In this document: in pieces, positions 1 through 8,799 of the stretch
Numbering within the stretch: position 1 is the first letter of the stretch
Layout of the letters: each line of letters opens with the position of its first letter
NCBI GenBank assembly: GCA_009780235.1
Contig: WRAK01000002.1
Span: forward strand, 1-64,000
Length of the DNA: 64,000 nt
Origin: Oscillospiraceae bacterium
Lineage (GTDB): Bacteria > Bacillota > Clostridia > Oscillospirales > Oscillospiraceae
Direction: 5' to 3'
Notes under the pieces: model-generated
The model's database searches: none
What the model saw: the letters and a program-made list of their open reading frames with translations, nothing else
What the model was told of the DNA's origin: nothing
Made by a program: the position numbers and the translations under genes

Positions 1-250
1 AGGGGGAAATCCCCTCTTTGGAGGGGGTTTCAGCTTGTAGACAAAGCCCTTGCCCTACATTTCGCCGAAGGCGAAATGCTTTTTTGCCGACAAGTGCATG
101 ATAGTGTGCGCCGGAGGCAAAAAAGGCGGAATCCGTTTGTTTTCAGGACATGTGCCTGAAAACAAACACCACAGCCCGCCGCAGCGACCCGGCCCGCAGG
201 CCGGTTCTTTTGGAAGACAAAGCCCAGCGAAGCGGGTTTGTCTCCAGTCT
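1..250. other. Intergenic block of stacked hairpins
   Basis: No gene is visible here. The stretch is made of consecutive inverted repeats: 58-78, 134-167 (13-bp arms beginning gtttgttttcagg) and 214-242 (arms agacaaa/tttgtct with a small bulge). Short frames run through it on both strands, but they have no ribosome binding site and encode no recognisable protein. It resembles the other palindromic intergenic repeats in this window. Confidence 0.5.
58..86 (+). terminator. Rho-independent terminator
   Basis: Arms catttcgcc and ggcgaaatg close on a gaa loop and are followed by cttttttg. It would end transcription entering from a plus-strand gene left of the window. Confidence 0.6.
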
Positions 251-280
251 GAAATGTCCGCCACACGGCGGACATTTTTC
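251..280. terminator. Hairpin terminator after the M20 peptidase
   Basis: gaaatgtccgcc pairs with ggcggacatttt around an acac loop. It touches the stop codon of the minus-strand peptidase gene. The T run is better on the plus strand, so it may work in both directions. Confidence 0.55.
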
Positions 281-1379
281 ATATCATCATCATCCCCAAC
301 ACAGCCCGTGCCGTAATCTCCAAATCGGCCACGGCGATATGCTCCTGCGTCGAATGCACGTCTGTCATCCCCGTGCCGATGTTAATCACATCCATCCCGC
401 CCCGCTCGAAGAGCCAAGTCGCGTCCGAGCCGCCGAAGGTTTTATCGACTTTCCAAGCGACCCCGAGGTCGTCATACACCTGCTTCAGCTTCGCCAAAAC
501 CGGGCTTGAGGGCGGGACAAACAGCACGTCCGTCTGCCAGTCCTCCTGTGTTTTCCATGTGGCTCCAATCTCCGCACAGGCCGCCTCTATGGTAGCCTCG
601 ATTTGCCTCTGATGCTCCAACAACACCGCCTTGTCCAAGGCTCGGATGTCCATGTCAAAACCGGCTTTCTCAGGTACAACATTCGACTTGCCGGGAGCCA
701 TGAAGTTCGCCACATTGATTACGGTGCAATCATCCACATACCCCGTGGGGATAGCCGCAATTGCCGCCGCGGCGGCTTTTACAGCGTTGACGCCCCGTTC
801 GGGAGCCAAGGCTCCGTGCGCACTTTTGCCTGTGATTTCCACATGGAGCACGAGCTTTGCCGGCCCCTGATTGATTAGCTCGCCGGGCGTGTTGCTGTCG
901 AGCACCACGGCCTCTTTGCTCCGAATCTGTGAGTAATCGGCATACCGCGACCCCAAAAGCCCCCGCTCTTCGCAGATGGTGAACAGCACCTCCACAGGCC
1001 GATGTACAACGCCCTGTTCCCGCGCCGCCCTGACGGCCTCCATGATGGCGGCTAACCCCGCCTTGTCATCCGCGCCGAGCACGGTATCGCCCGCCGAGCG
1101 AATCACACCGTCCTCCACCACCGCACGCACACCCTCGCCCGGCGGCACGGTGTCCATGTGGGCGGAGAAGAGAATGGGCTCCCCCTCGCCCGGCAGATAG
1201 CCGTGGATATTCCATCCGTCCGAATCGCATTGTGTCCCGACATCGTCTCTGCGTATCGTCATTCCGAGCGCGGTTAGTTCGCCCTCCATCATTTCACAAA
1301 ATACCCGCTCACGGCCCGATTCGCTGTCACAGGCCGTGTAGCGGACAAAGGTTTCGATTAGTCTCTCCGTGTTGATCAT
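279..1379 (-). CDS. M20 family metallopeptidase (peptidase T-like)
   Basis: This is a cytosolic zinc-dependent aminopeptidase or deacylase of the M20 family, 366 residues and close to PepT-like proteins. The first metal-binding motif is SAHMDTV (72-78), the bridging Asp lies in GADDKAG (102-108), the catalytic Glu pair is E137/E138 in CEERG, and the last ligand is a His near the C terminus (DVHSTQEH). The dimerisation domain lies between. I chose the ATG at 1379 because AGGG lies about nine bases upstream; the frame stays open further up only through a palindromic repeat. It lies downstream of dnaE on the same strand, separated by that repeat. The substrate, probably a small peptide, cannot be read from sequence. 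Confidence 0.85.
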   Translation of the reverse strand: MINTERLIETFVRYTACDSESGRERVFCEMMEGELTALGMTIRRDDVGTQCDSDGWNIHGYLPGEGEPILFSAHMDTVPPGEGVRAVVEDGVIRSAGDTVLGADDKAGLAAIMEAVRAAREQGVVHRPVEVLFTICEERGLLGSRYADYSQIRSKEAVVLDSNTPGELINQGPAKLVLHVEITGKSAHGALAPERGVNAVKAAAAAIAAIPTGYVDDCTVINVANFMAPGKSNVVPEKAGFDMDIRALDKAVLLEHQRQIEATIEAACAEIGATWKTQEDWQTDVLFVPPSSPVLAKLKQVYDDLGVAWKVDKTFGGSDATWLFERGGMDVINIGTGMTDVHSTQEHIAVADLEITARAVLGMMMI

Positions 1380-1417
1380 CTTGCACATCCCTATTTTTGC
1401 TTGGTTTTTCTGCTTTT

Positions 1418-1564
1418 TGTAGGGGGCGGCCATTGGCCGCCCGGTTAGGCCCCCTCGTTTTGAGGGGGCTGTCGCCGCAGGCGACTGGGGGAGTACTCCC
1501 TCCGTCCACCGCTTCGCGGCGGCCACCTCCCTCGCAAGCGAAGGAGGCTCTGCACGCCCCTACA
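1418..1564. repeat. Composite palindromic repeat (TGTAGGGG family)
   Basis: It opens with tgtagggggcggcc and closes with the inverted end cgcccctaca. Inside lies a second element rich in short hairpins (cccctcgttttgaggggg, tcgccgcaggcga, ccgcttcgcgg). Its layout matches the element inside the membrane protein gene at 10853-10969. Confidence 0.75.
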
Positions 1565-1585
1565 TTTACCCCACAATATGCCCCA

Positions 1586-4500
1586 TCATTTCACTACAAC
1601 ATGCTCCGCGCCCAGCATCTCGGTCAGCTCCTCCACCAAGGCCGGGTGAATCGAACATGTCGCCGCGAGTTTCTTCTGCGCATCTTCCAAGTATAACACA
1701 ATTTGGTCATTTCCGGGAAACATTGTGAGGACCAGCCGAATCTTCGCATAGGCCGGGTCGTCCCCGCTCGGCAGGCGTACGTAGAGTTTTTGCTGTAAAA
1801 GTTTCGGCTCTTCCACGGCGGGCATGTTGCCCAAGTCCAAATCGCTCACCGGGCGGATTTGGTCTGCGAGAATTTGCGCATCTTTCTCATCCCGCAGGCT
1901 GATTTTTCCGCGGACGATGACCATGTTATCCTCCGCAATATACGCCCCGTCCCTGTCCAATGTGCGTTGGAACACCAAAAGTTCAATATCCCCCGTGTCG
2001 TCCTCCAGCGTGATATAGGCCATCAGCGTATTGTTCCGTGTCGTCTTGGTCTTGTAGGCGGAGATGATGCCAACCAGCGTTACCGTCTGCTCGTCCTTGA
2101 ACCGCCCGACGGTATCCGTGAGAATCTCCCCAATCCGTGCCGCGCCGATGCGCTTGGCCTTGTCGCGATATTCGTCCATCGGATGCCCCGTGAGGTAGAG
2201 GCCCGTGGTCTCTTTCTCCATGCGCATCCGTTCTCTCGCGCCGAACTCCGGCACGTCGGGCAGGGGGACTTCTCGCGGCTCCGAGGTGTCGCCGCCGAAG
2301 AGGTCAATCTGCCCCTCTAAGTTGCGCCGCTGCCGTTCGCTGATTTCGTCCAGCATCCTGTCATAGACCCGCACGAGCTGTGCCCGCTTCACGCCCATGC
2401 TGTCGAACGCGCCGCATTTGATGAGATTTTCGAGTGCCCGCCGATTCATATCATGCCCGTGGAGCCGTTCGACAAAGTCGGCAAAACTCGTAAACGGCCC
2501 GTTCGCCGCCCGCTCCGCCGTGAGCTTGCGAATCAGCCCCCGTCCGATGTTTTTTACCGCCACCAAACCGTAGCGGATCCCCTCGCCGGAGACGGTGAAG
2601 TCGGCGTCCGACGCATTCACATCCGGCGGCAGGAGGGCGATGCCCATCTCGCGGCATTCGGCGGTGTATTCGGCGACTTTGGTGCTGTGGTCGAGCACGC
2701 TCGTGAGCAGAGCCGCCATGTACTCACGGGGGTAGTGGCATTTGAGGTAGGCTGTCTGGAAACTGATTACCGCATAGGCCACGGCGTGTGCTTTGTTGAA
2801 GGCGTAGTTGGCAAAATCGAAAATGTCGTCGTAAATCTCCGATGCAATTTTGGCGTCCACCCCGTTTGCGACAGCTCCTACGATGCCGCGCGCGGCATCG
2901 CCGTGGATGAAGGCCTGCCGTTCCCGTTCAATTTCGTCCGCCTTCTTCTTGCTCATGGCGCGGCGTATCATGTCCGCTTGCCCCAAGGTAAAGCCCGCCA
3001 GTTTGCGGAAAATCTCGATAACCTGCTCTTGGTAGACGATGCACCCGTAGGTCACGTCCAAAATATCACAGAGCATGGGGTGCTTGTAGCTGATCTTCGC
3101 CGGGTCGTGCTTGGAGGTGATAAAGCGCGGGATCGAATCCATCGGCCCCGGGCGGTAAAGGGCGATGATGGCGGTGATATCCTCAATACTCTGCGGCCCC
3201 AGCCCCGTACAGACGCCCGTGATGCCCGTCGATTCCATCTGGAACACCCCGGCGGTTTTGCCCGCCGCAAGCATGGCGAAGGTCGCCGCGTCCGTGTCGT
3301 CAATGGCGGCCAAATCAAAGTCCGGCTCCCGCTTGTGAATGAGTTCCACGGCGTCTCGGATGACGGTAAGGTTGCGCAGACCCAAAAAGTCCATCTTGAG
3401 CAGCCCCAGCTCCTCCAGCGTCCCCATGGGGTACTGACAGACGATGGATTCGTCATTGCGCGCTAGCGGCACGTACTCATAGAGCGGCTTCTTCGTAATC
3501 ACAACGCCCGCCGCATGGGTCGAGGCGTGGCGGGGCATCCCCTCCAATGCTTTCGCTGTATCGATGAGGTTTTTGATGCGCACATCGCCCTCGTACAACT
3601 CCCGCAGGGGCTTGGAGACTTGCAGGGCGTCGTCCAGCTTGATGTTCAGCATCATCGGAACCTGCTTTGCCACCGTGTCCGCCTCGGCGTAGCTGATGTT
3701 GAGCGCGCGCGCCACGTCCCGAATTGCCCCGCGGGCGGCCATGGTGCCGAAGGTCACAATCTGCGCCACGTGGTCGTGGCCGTATTTCTGCGTCACGTAG
3801 TCGATGACCTCGCCCCGCCGTTCTACGCAGAAGTCGATATCAATATCGGGCATACTGATACGCTCGGGATTGAGGAACCGCTCGAAGAACAGGCCGTAGC
3901 GGATGGGGTCTACGTCCGTGATGCCGAGGCAATACGACACCACACTCCCCGCCGCACTCCCACGCCCCGGTCCGACGGAGATGCCGCGATTTTTTGCGTA
4001 GGCGATGAAATCGGCGACGATGAGAAAGTAGTCCTCAAAGCCCATGCGGGCAATCATTTGGAGTTCCCGGTCGAGCTGGGCTTTGACGTCTCCGTTATCC
4101 GCGCCATACCGCTGCTCAAACCCGACCTCACACAAATGCGTCAAATACCCCACCGCATCGTCCCAATTGTCCGGCAGCCGAAACTCCGGCAGGTGGTATT
4201 CGCCGAATTCAAAGGTTAAATTACACTGCTCCGCAATCAAGGCCGTGTTTGATATCGCCTCGGGACATTGGGGAAAGAGCTCCAACATTTCGGCTTCGTT
4301 CTTGAGGTAAAATTCCTCCGACCCGAACTGCATACGGTCGGGGTCATCCACCGTTTTGCCCGTTTGGATGCACAAAAGCACTTCGTGCAGCGACGCATCA
4401 TTCTTGCTGAGATAATGCGCATCGTTCGTTGCCGCCAGGGGAATGCCCGTCTCCTCGGAGATACGCATCAAACCCTCATTTACCCCAGGTTGCTCGGGGA

Positions 4501-5032
4501 GCTTGTGGTCTTGCAGCTCTAAGTAATAGTTTCCCGCACCGAATAAGTCCCGATACTGTACCGCTACGGCCTTGGCCGCCTCGTAGTTCCCCTCCGCAAG
4601 CCGTTTGGAGACCTCGCCGCCCAGACAGGCCGAGAGGCAAATCAAGCCCTCGCTGTGCGCTTGGAGCAATTCCCAATCTATCCGCGGACGGCTGTAAAAT
4701 CCCTCCGTATACCCTGCGCTCACGAGACAGCAGAGGTTCCGATACCCCGCCTTGTCCTTGCAGAGTAAGACCAAGTGATAGGGGGAAGCTCCCCCCGGCA
4801 CCTTATCGTGCCGACTGCCGGGCGCGACATAGACCTCGCATCCGATAATGGGTTTTACGCCCTCTTTCACACAGGCCTTATAAAACGCAATCACTCCATA
4901 CATCGACCCGTGGTCCGTAATCGCAACCGCCGTCTGTCCCATCTCTTTGGCACGCTGCGGCAGCGCAGAGATGCGGCAGGCTCCGTCGAGGAGGCTGTAT
5001 TCGCTATGGACGTGCAGGTGGGTGAATGGCAT
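1586..5032 (-). CDS. dnaE: DNA polymerase III subunit alpha (DnaE)
   Basis: Replicative-type C-family DNA polymerase, 1148 residues. The N-terminal PHP domain starts THLHVHSEYSLLDG. The palm carries the catalytic PDIDIDF motif at 395-401. The helix-hairpin-helix region and a C-terminal OB fold (VTLVGIISAYKTKTTR) follow, as usual for DnaE. The start is the ATG at 5032, with AGGAG upstream; the frame above it runs into a repeat. In Firmicutes DnaE works alongside PolC, extending primers before PolC takes over. It follows whiA on the same strand, the usual clostridial order. No truncation is seen. Confidence 0.97.
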   Translation of the reverse strand: MPFTHLHVHSEYSLLDGACRISALPQRAKEMGQTAVAITDHGSMYGVIAFYKACVKEGVKPIIGCEVYVAPGSRHDKVPGGASPYHLVLLCKDKAGYRNLCCLVSAGYTEGFYSRPRIDWELLQAHSEGLICLSACLGGEVSKRLAEGNYEAAKAVAVQYRDLFGAGNYYLELQDHKLPEQPGVNEGLMRISEETGIPLAATNDAHYLSKNDASLHEVLLCIQTGKTVDDPDRMQFGSEEFYLKNEAEMLELFPQCPEAISNTALIAEQCNLTFEFGEYHLPEFRLPDNWDDAVGYLTHLCEVGFEQRYGADNGDVKAQLDRELQMIARMGFEDYFLIVADFIAYAKNRGISVGPGRGSAAGSVVSYCLGITDVDPIRYGLFFERFLNPERISMPDIDIDFCVERRGEVIDYVTQKYGHDHVAQIVTFGTMAARGAIRDVARALNISYAEADTVAKQVPMMLNIKLDDALQVSKPLRELYEGDVRIKNLIDTAKALEGMPRHASTHAAGVVITKKPLYEYVPLARNDESIVCQYPMGTLEELGLLKMDFLGLRNLTVIRDAVELIHKREPDFDLAAIDDTDAATFAMLAAGKTAGVFQMESTGITGVCTGLGPQSIEDITAIIALYRPGPMDSIPRFITSKHDPAKISYKHPMLCDILDVTYGCIVYQEQVIEIFRKLAGFTLGQADMIRRAMSKKKADEIERERQAFIHGDAARGIVGAVANGVDAKIASEIYDDIFDFANYAFNKAHAVAYAVISFQTAYLKCHYPREYMAALLTSVLDHSTKVAEYTAECREMGIALLPPDVNASDADFTVSGEGIRYGLVAVKNIGRGLIRKLTAERAANGPFTSFADFVERLHGHDMNRRALENLIKCGAFDSMGVKRAQLVRVYDRMLDEISERQRRNLEGQIDLFGGDTSEPREVPLPDVPEFGARERMRMEKETTGLYLTGHPMDEYRDKAKRIGAARIGEILTDTVGRFKDEQTVTLVGIISAYKTKTTRNNTLMAYITLEDDTGDIELLVFQRTLDRDGAYIAEDNMVIVRGKISLRDEKDAQILADQIRPVSDLDLGNMPAVEEPKLLQQKLYVRLPSGDDPAYAKIRLVLTMFPGNDQIVLYLEDAQKKLAATCSIHPALVEELTEMLGAEHVVVK

Positions 5033-5051
5033 GGTGGTTTTCTCCTCTTTC

Positions 5052-5125
5052 GTAGGGGCCGATGCCCGCATCGGCCCGATTTCGCTTATTCTGACGACGG
5101 GCCGATGTGGGCATCGGCCCCTACA
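5052..5125. repeat. Palindromic repeat overlapping the 3' end of whiA
   Basis: The left end gtaggggccgatgcccgc mirrors the right end gggcatcggcccctac. The right half lies inside the last codons of whiA, so part of the repeat is translated. Confidence 0.75.
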
Positions 5126-6015
5126 GCCCCAAGCTCCATCAGCTTCCGCAATCGATGGCTCATACAGGACTTTGTTACGGGCGGGTCGGCCAGTTGGGCT
5201 AGTTCCGCCAGGCTGAGTTCCGGATTTACGATGCGGAGCAGGGCCGTTTGGTGCAGCTTTTCGGGTAGACTCTCCAAGCCTATGCGCTGTTCAATGCGGC
5301 GGATTGCCGCGATTTGTGCGCTTGCGGCCTCGACGCTTTTATCCACGTTGGCCGCGTCGCAGTTGACCTTGCGTTGGATGGCGTTGCGCATGTCCCGCTC
5401 CACCTTGGCGGTCATGTAGTGGAGGGCGGAGCCGGACGCGCCTATGGTGGTGAGGAAGTCCTCAATCGCGCCTGATTGTTTGAAATACACGGCCCAATTG
5501 CCCCGCCGCATGGTGTCTTTCGGGTCGAAGTGCATGTCGCGCAGGATGGATACCATCCCCGCGCTCACACGCATATGTCCCGTCACAAGCTCCAAATGAT
5601 ACCCCCGCTCCGGGTCAGTCACCGACCCGCCCGCAAGGAACGCCCCCCGGACGAAGGCCGCGTGACAGCATGGTTCCTCAAGCAGCCCGAGGTTCACCTG
5701 ATGCGACAAATGCGCCGCCCTGTCATAGCCCACGGCGTCCGCAATCTTCGCAAGCTTTACCGGGTCATTGACGATGTAAGACTGTTTCCCCGCAGTACCC
5801 TCCCGCGGAAGTACATCAAATCCCACCCCAAACGCCCGATGTGTCAGCGCACCCAAACGCGCCCCAAAGGCTCCGCTTTCGGTGACCAACTTAATCTCCC
5901 CCGGCGCAAAGGTGTTACCGTACAAAAACGCCCCATAAACCTCCGCCACGGCACAGCAACGCTTGCCCACAGGCAGTTTGCACAGTTCGATTTTGACGGC
6001 GGATGAAAAGGTCAT
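5086..6015 (-). CDS. whiA: Sporulation/cell-division regulator WhiA
   Basis: 309-residue WhiA, a DNA-binding protein with a LAGLIDADG-like N-terminal fold and a C-terminal helix-turn-helix, linked in Firmicutes to cell division and envelope homeostasis. The N terminus MTFSSAVKIELCKL and the C-terminal block ELSLAELAQLADPPVTKS are typical. The ATG at 6015 has GGAGGG eight bases upstream. The last residues, GAVGADAHIGPSSE, are encoded by the right half of a dispersed repeat, so the natural C terminus has been replaced or extended. The gene sits between rapZ and dnaE as in other clostridia. Confidence 0.95.
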   Translation of the reverse strand: MTFSSAVKIELCKLPVGKRCCAVAEVYGAFLYGNTFAPGEIKLVTESGAFGARLGALTHRAFGVGFDVLPREGTAGKQSYIVNDPVKLAKIADAVGYDRAAHLSHQVNLGLLEEPCCHAAFVRGAFLAGGSVTDPERGYHLELVTGHMRVSAGMVSILRDMHFDPKDTMRRGNWAVYFKQSGAIEDFLTTIGASGSALHYMTAKVERDMRNAIQRKVNCDAANVDKSVEAASAQIAAIRRIEQRIGLESLPEKLHQTALLRIVNPELSLAELAQLADPPVTKSCMSHRLRKLMELGAVGADAHIGPSSE

Positions 6016-6032
6016 AAGAACCCTCCGGGTTT

Positions 6033-6136
6033 TAATTGACAATTGACAATGTACAATTGATAATTGCGGTATCGCCTACGGCGACGATTTTAAATTGTCC
6101 GCGTAGCGGGCTACAACAATTGACAATTGTCAATTA
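6033..6136. repeat. AT-rich palindromic repeat between rapZ and whiA
   Basis: The outer arms are taattgacaattg and caattgtcaatta, around a centre with short GC hairpins (tcgcctacggcga, ccgcgtagcgg) and a gattttaaatt core. The right end contains the rapZ stop codon. A relative lies at 16598-16715. Confidence 0.75.
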
Positions 6137-6994
6137 TTTCCCCACGTCCCGGCAAATTACGTCCACCGCATACCCCTGTGCCGCGATAGCCGCCGACAGC
6201 GCGTTGGCCATCGCTACGCTGCGATGTCGGCCGCCGGTGCAGCCGATGGAGATGGTGAGGCTCTTTTTGCCCTCTTCGATGTAGTGGGGCAGAAGATGCG
6301 CCAGCATTCCCTCTAAGTGGCCCAGAAACACGCCCGCCTGCGGGTGGGAGAAGACGAAGCCCGCTACCGGCTTGTCCATGCCCGTCTGGGGGCGCAGTTC
6401 TTCAATGTAATAGGGATTCGGCAGATAGCGCACGTCGAAAACGAGGTCGGAGTCCATCGGCAGGCCGTACTTGAAGCCGAAAGCCACCACGTTGACATGA
6501 ATCGGCTTCTCCTGTCCCCCGGTCGAGGCGAAAAGCTGTGAAATCTTTCGTTGCAGTTGTCCCAATGTCGTGGTCGATGTGTCCACGATGAAATCCGCTC
6601 TGTCCCGCACGGGGAGGAGCAGATGCTTCTCCTGCCGAATGGCCTCTTCCATCCCGCCGCCGCCGGGGTCTAGGGGATGCCGCCGCCGTGTCTCTTTAAA
6701 CCGTCGCACCAAGGTCTCCACAGACGCGTCCATGAACAGGATTTTGTAGGGACAACCGAGCGCAATCATCTCGTCCAAGGCCGCAAACAGAGCCTCGAAC
6801 CCGTCTTTACTCCGCACGTCCGTGACCAGAGCTACCCGCTCGTACTGTCCGCGTGTGGCAACGCACAACTCGGCAAAGCGGGGGATAAGGACTGCGGGCA
6901 TGTTGTCCACGCAGTAGAAGCCGAGGTCTTCCAAGATGTCCGCCGCCTGGCTCTTGCCCGCGCCGCTGATGCCGGATATGACTATGAATTCCAT
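6134..6994 (-). CDS. rapZ: RNase adapter / nucleotide-binding protein RapZ (YvcJ)
   Basis: 286-residue P-loop protein. The Walker A motif GISGAGKS is at residues 8-15, and the conserved C-terminal signature IGCTGGRHRSVAMAN is intact. In enterobacteria RapZ controls amino-sugar synthesis through small RNAs; the Firmicute YvcJ binds and hydrolyses GTP, and its role is less defined. The start at 6994 has GAGGAGG upstream. It is part of the hprK-murB-rapZ-whiA-dnaE series. Its stop codon lies in a repeat, but the domain is complete. Confidence 0.95.
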   Translation of the reverse strand: MEFIVISGISGAGKSQAADILEDLGFYCVDNMPAVLIPRFAELCVATRGQYERVALVTDVRSKDGFEALFAALDEMIALGCPYKILFMDASVETLVRRFKETRRRHPLDPGGGGMEEAIRQEKHLLLPVRDRADFIVDTSTTTLGQLQRKISQLFASTGGQEKPIHVNVVAFGFKYGLPMDSDLVFDVRYLPNPYYIEELRPQTGMDKPVAGFVFSHPQAGVFLGHLEGMLAHLLPHYIEEGKKSLTISIGCTGGRHRSVAMANALSAAIAAQGYAVDVICRDVGK

Positions 6995-7025
6995 GTGTTG
7001 ACCTCCTCTGTTTTCTCTCACACGC

Positions 7026-7106
7026 TGTAGGGGCGGCCATTGGCCGTCTGTGTCCCCGGCGGTGCAGCATATATCTTACGGCGGACGGCCAATGGCCGCC
7101 CCTACA
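7026..7106. repeat. Palindromic repeat (TGTAGGGGCGGCC family)
   Basis: tgtaggggcggccattggcc at the left and its inverted partner ggccaatggccgcccctaca at the right, 81 bp in total. It separates the small membrane protein gene from rapZ. Confidence 0.85.
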
Positions 7107-7143
7107 CACCTTATACTCATAGTGCCTATGGCACGCTATCCGC

Positions 7144-7692
7144 CTATAAATTCCACGAACTCTTCTCTTCCGTAGAATGATACCGCAACACGGCGTATAG
7201 CTCGTTTATGCCGAACAAGCCGCTGATATTGATTTTGTATGTTTTTTCATAAGTATGGAGTGTAACATTAAAACGGCTTTTTATATATGTTTTGATACTG
7301 CGATAAGGAATTTTATATTTTGTCCGCAGGAATGTTTGATAAATCAAGTGGTCATCGTTTAAAAATAACTTCGTATTGGCATGGTAAAGCGTTAGGAATA
7401 GGGTTGCCGCTGTAAGAAGATACAGAATAAAGACTAAAAAAACATCCCACCACCACGTAGCCGACCATCGTATAGATTCCCACGGGAATATCCAAAACAA
7501 CGAGATAAGTCCTGCAAGAGTCAAGGTGCAAAATGCCATAATGCACGAAATCCACCTAGGGTGCCGAACCAAGCCTTTGTGTGTTCTTTCTTTTGGGGGT
7601 TTGATTTTTTTGAGTTTGGGTGTTTTTCGCCCCAATGCGCTCTCAATAATCCCACCGAAAAATTCAAGGATAAGCTCTACCAAAATGTCCAT
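7144..7692 (-). CDS. Membrane protein of unknown function, PH-like tail
   Basis: 182-residue protein that I do not recognise as a named family. A charged cytoplasmic N-terminal stretch (about 20-45) precedes two hydrophobic segments (about 50-70 and 80-100). The soluble tail (LYHANTKLFLNDDHLIYQ, KYKIPYRSIKTY) is built like bacterial membrane-anchored PH-type domains. The ATG at 7692 has GGGGG seven bases upstream. Only 12 bases separate it from the murB stop codon, so it is probably cotranscribed with murB. It interrupts the usual murB-rapZ adjacency, and its sequence is more AT-rich than its neighbours, which suggests acquisition. Confidence 0.7.
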   Translation of the reverse strand: MDILVELILEFFGGIIESALGRKTPKLKKIKPPKERTHKGLVRHPRWISCIMAFCTLTLAGLISLFWIFPWESIRWSATWWWDVFLVFILYLLTAATLFLTLYHANTKLFLNDDHLIYQTFLRTKYKIPYRSIKTYIKSRFNVTLHTYEKTYKINISGLFGINELYAVLRYHSTEEKSSWNL

Positions 7693-7704
7693 ACCCACAC
7701 CCCC

Positions 7705-8604
7705 CTACGGCACCCGCCGCACCTCCGGATCCAACCTGACCCCCGTGCGCCGCGCCACCGTCTCCTGCACATGCGCCATCAGCCGCAGCACATCCTCACA
7801 AGTCGCCCCGCCGCGGTTGATTACAAAGCCTGCGTGTTTTTCAGACACCTGCGCCCCGCCGACTGTGCAGCCTTTCAGTCCCGCCTCCTCAATCAAAGCG
7901 GCGGCGTAGCCGGTCTGCGGACGCTTGAACGTACTCCCCCCGCTCGGCCACTCCAATGGCTGACCGGCCTTGCGTTTCGCCGCCAGAGCGTCCATCTCGG
8001 CTCCGATCTCCGCAGGGTCACCGGGGGTGAGTGTCATCTCCGCACCCAGAATCAAGTTATCTGTTCCGACGAAGCAGCTGTTGCGGTAGGCAAAGGCCAA
8101 ATCCGTACCTGACGCTGTTTGCTCGGTTAAATCCTCGTCCAAATACCGCACTCGTGTTACCACTTGCGCCATCTCGCCGCCGTAGGCCCCGGCGTTCATA
8201 TACACCGCCCCGCCCAAGGTCCCGGGGATGCCGTGCGCAAACGCCAAACCCGCAAGCCCCAAATCCCGCGCAGACACAGCCGCCCGACTGAGCAGCATTC
8301 CCGCGGGTGCATAGATGCTGTGGTCTCCTGTCCGCTGTACCTGCGATACGGTATCAAAGGTCTTTATCGCAACCCCGTCAATCGGCCCGTCGGCGGCGAG
8401 CAGATTGCTCCCGTTCCCAATCAAAATCGGCCGCACATCGGCAGCCCGCAAAATCCGGGCCGCCTCAATGAGCTGCGCGTCCCCGCAAGCAAACACCATA
8501 ACCCGCACAGGCCCTCCGATACGGAAAGACGTATGCTCGGATAAGGGTTCGTTTTCTCGAACCTGTATGCCCGCTTGCGTCAATTGTCTGATAATAGGTT
8601 CCAT
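7705..8604 (-). CDS. murB: UDP-N-acetylenolpyruvoylglucosamine reductase
   Basis: MurB, 299 residues. It reduces the enolpyruvyl group of UDP-GlcNAc-enolpyruvate with NADPH to give UDP-MurNAc, the second committed step of peptidoglycan synthesis. The FAD-binding domain shows GNGSNLLA and PGTLGGAVYMNAGAYGGE. The catalytic-side motifs GGSTFKRP and KHAGFVINRGGAT are intact. The start at 8604 has AGAGG upstream. It lies in the hprK-murB-rapZ-whiA order. Confidence 0.96.
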   Translation of the reverse strand: MEPIIRQLTQAGIQVRENEPLSEHTSFRIGGPVRVMVFACGDAQLIEAARILRAADVRPILIGNGSNLLAADGPIDGVAIKTFDTVSQVQRTGDHSIYAPAGMLLSRAAVSARDLGLAGLAFAHGIPGTLGGAVYMNAGAYGGEMAQVVTRVRYLDEDLTEQTASGTDLAFAYRNSCFVGTDNLILGAEMTLTPGDPAEIGAEMDALAAKRKAGQPLEWPSGGSTFKRPQTGYAAALIEEAGLKGCTVGGAQVSEKHAGFVINRGGATCEDVLRLMAHVQETVARRTGVRLDPEVRRVP

Positions 8605-8615
8605 GTTTTACCTCT

Positions 8616-8794
8616 TGTGGGGGCAATATCCTCGACGCCCTGCGGCATCGCGGTATATGGCACGTTTTGTAGGGGCGGCCAATGGCCGTCCGTTCGTTTC
8701 AGGTTTTGCAGGGGCTCTGACGGCGGACGGCCATTGGCCGCCCCTACATGTTGCGCGAAACGGGGGCGGGGCGTCGGGGACGCCGCCCCCTACA
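8616..8794. repeat. Two nested palindromic repeats between hprK and murB
   Basis: The inner copy (8668-8748) has tgtaggggcggccaatggcc and its inverse. The outer pair begins near tgtgggggcaatatcctcg and ends ggacgccgccccctaca, like the copy at 54118-54194. One repeat therefore appears to have inserted into another. Confidence 0.75.
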
Positions 8795-8799
8795 TATCT

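Noticed and set aside
2453..3466. A 337-codon plus-strand frame within dnaE
   Set aside because: It is the antisense shadow of the conserved polymerase domain, with no recognisable protein.
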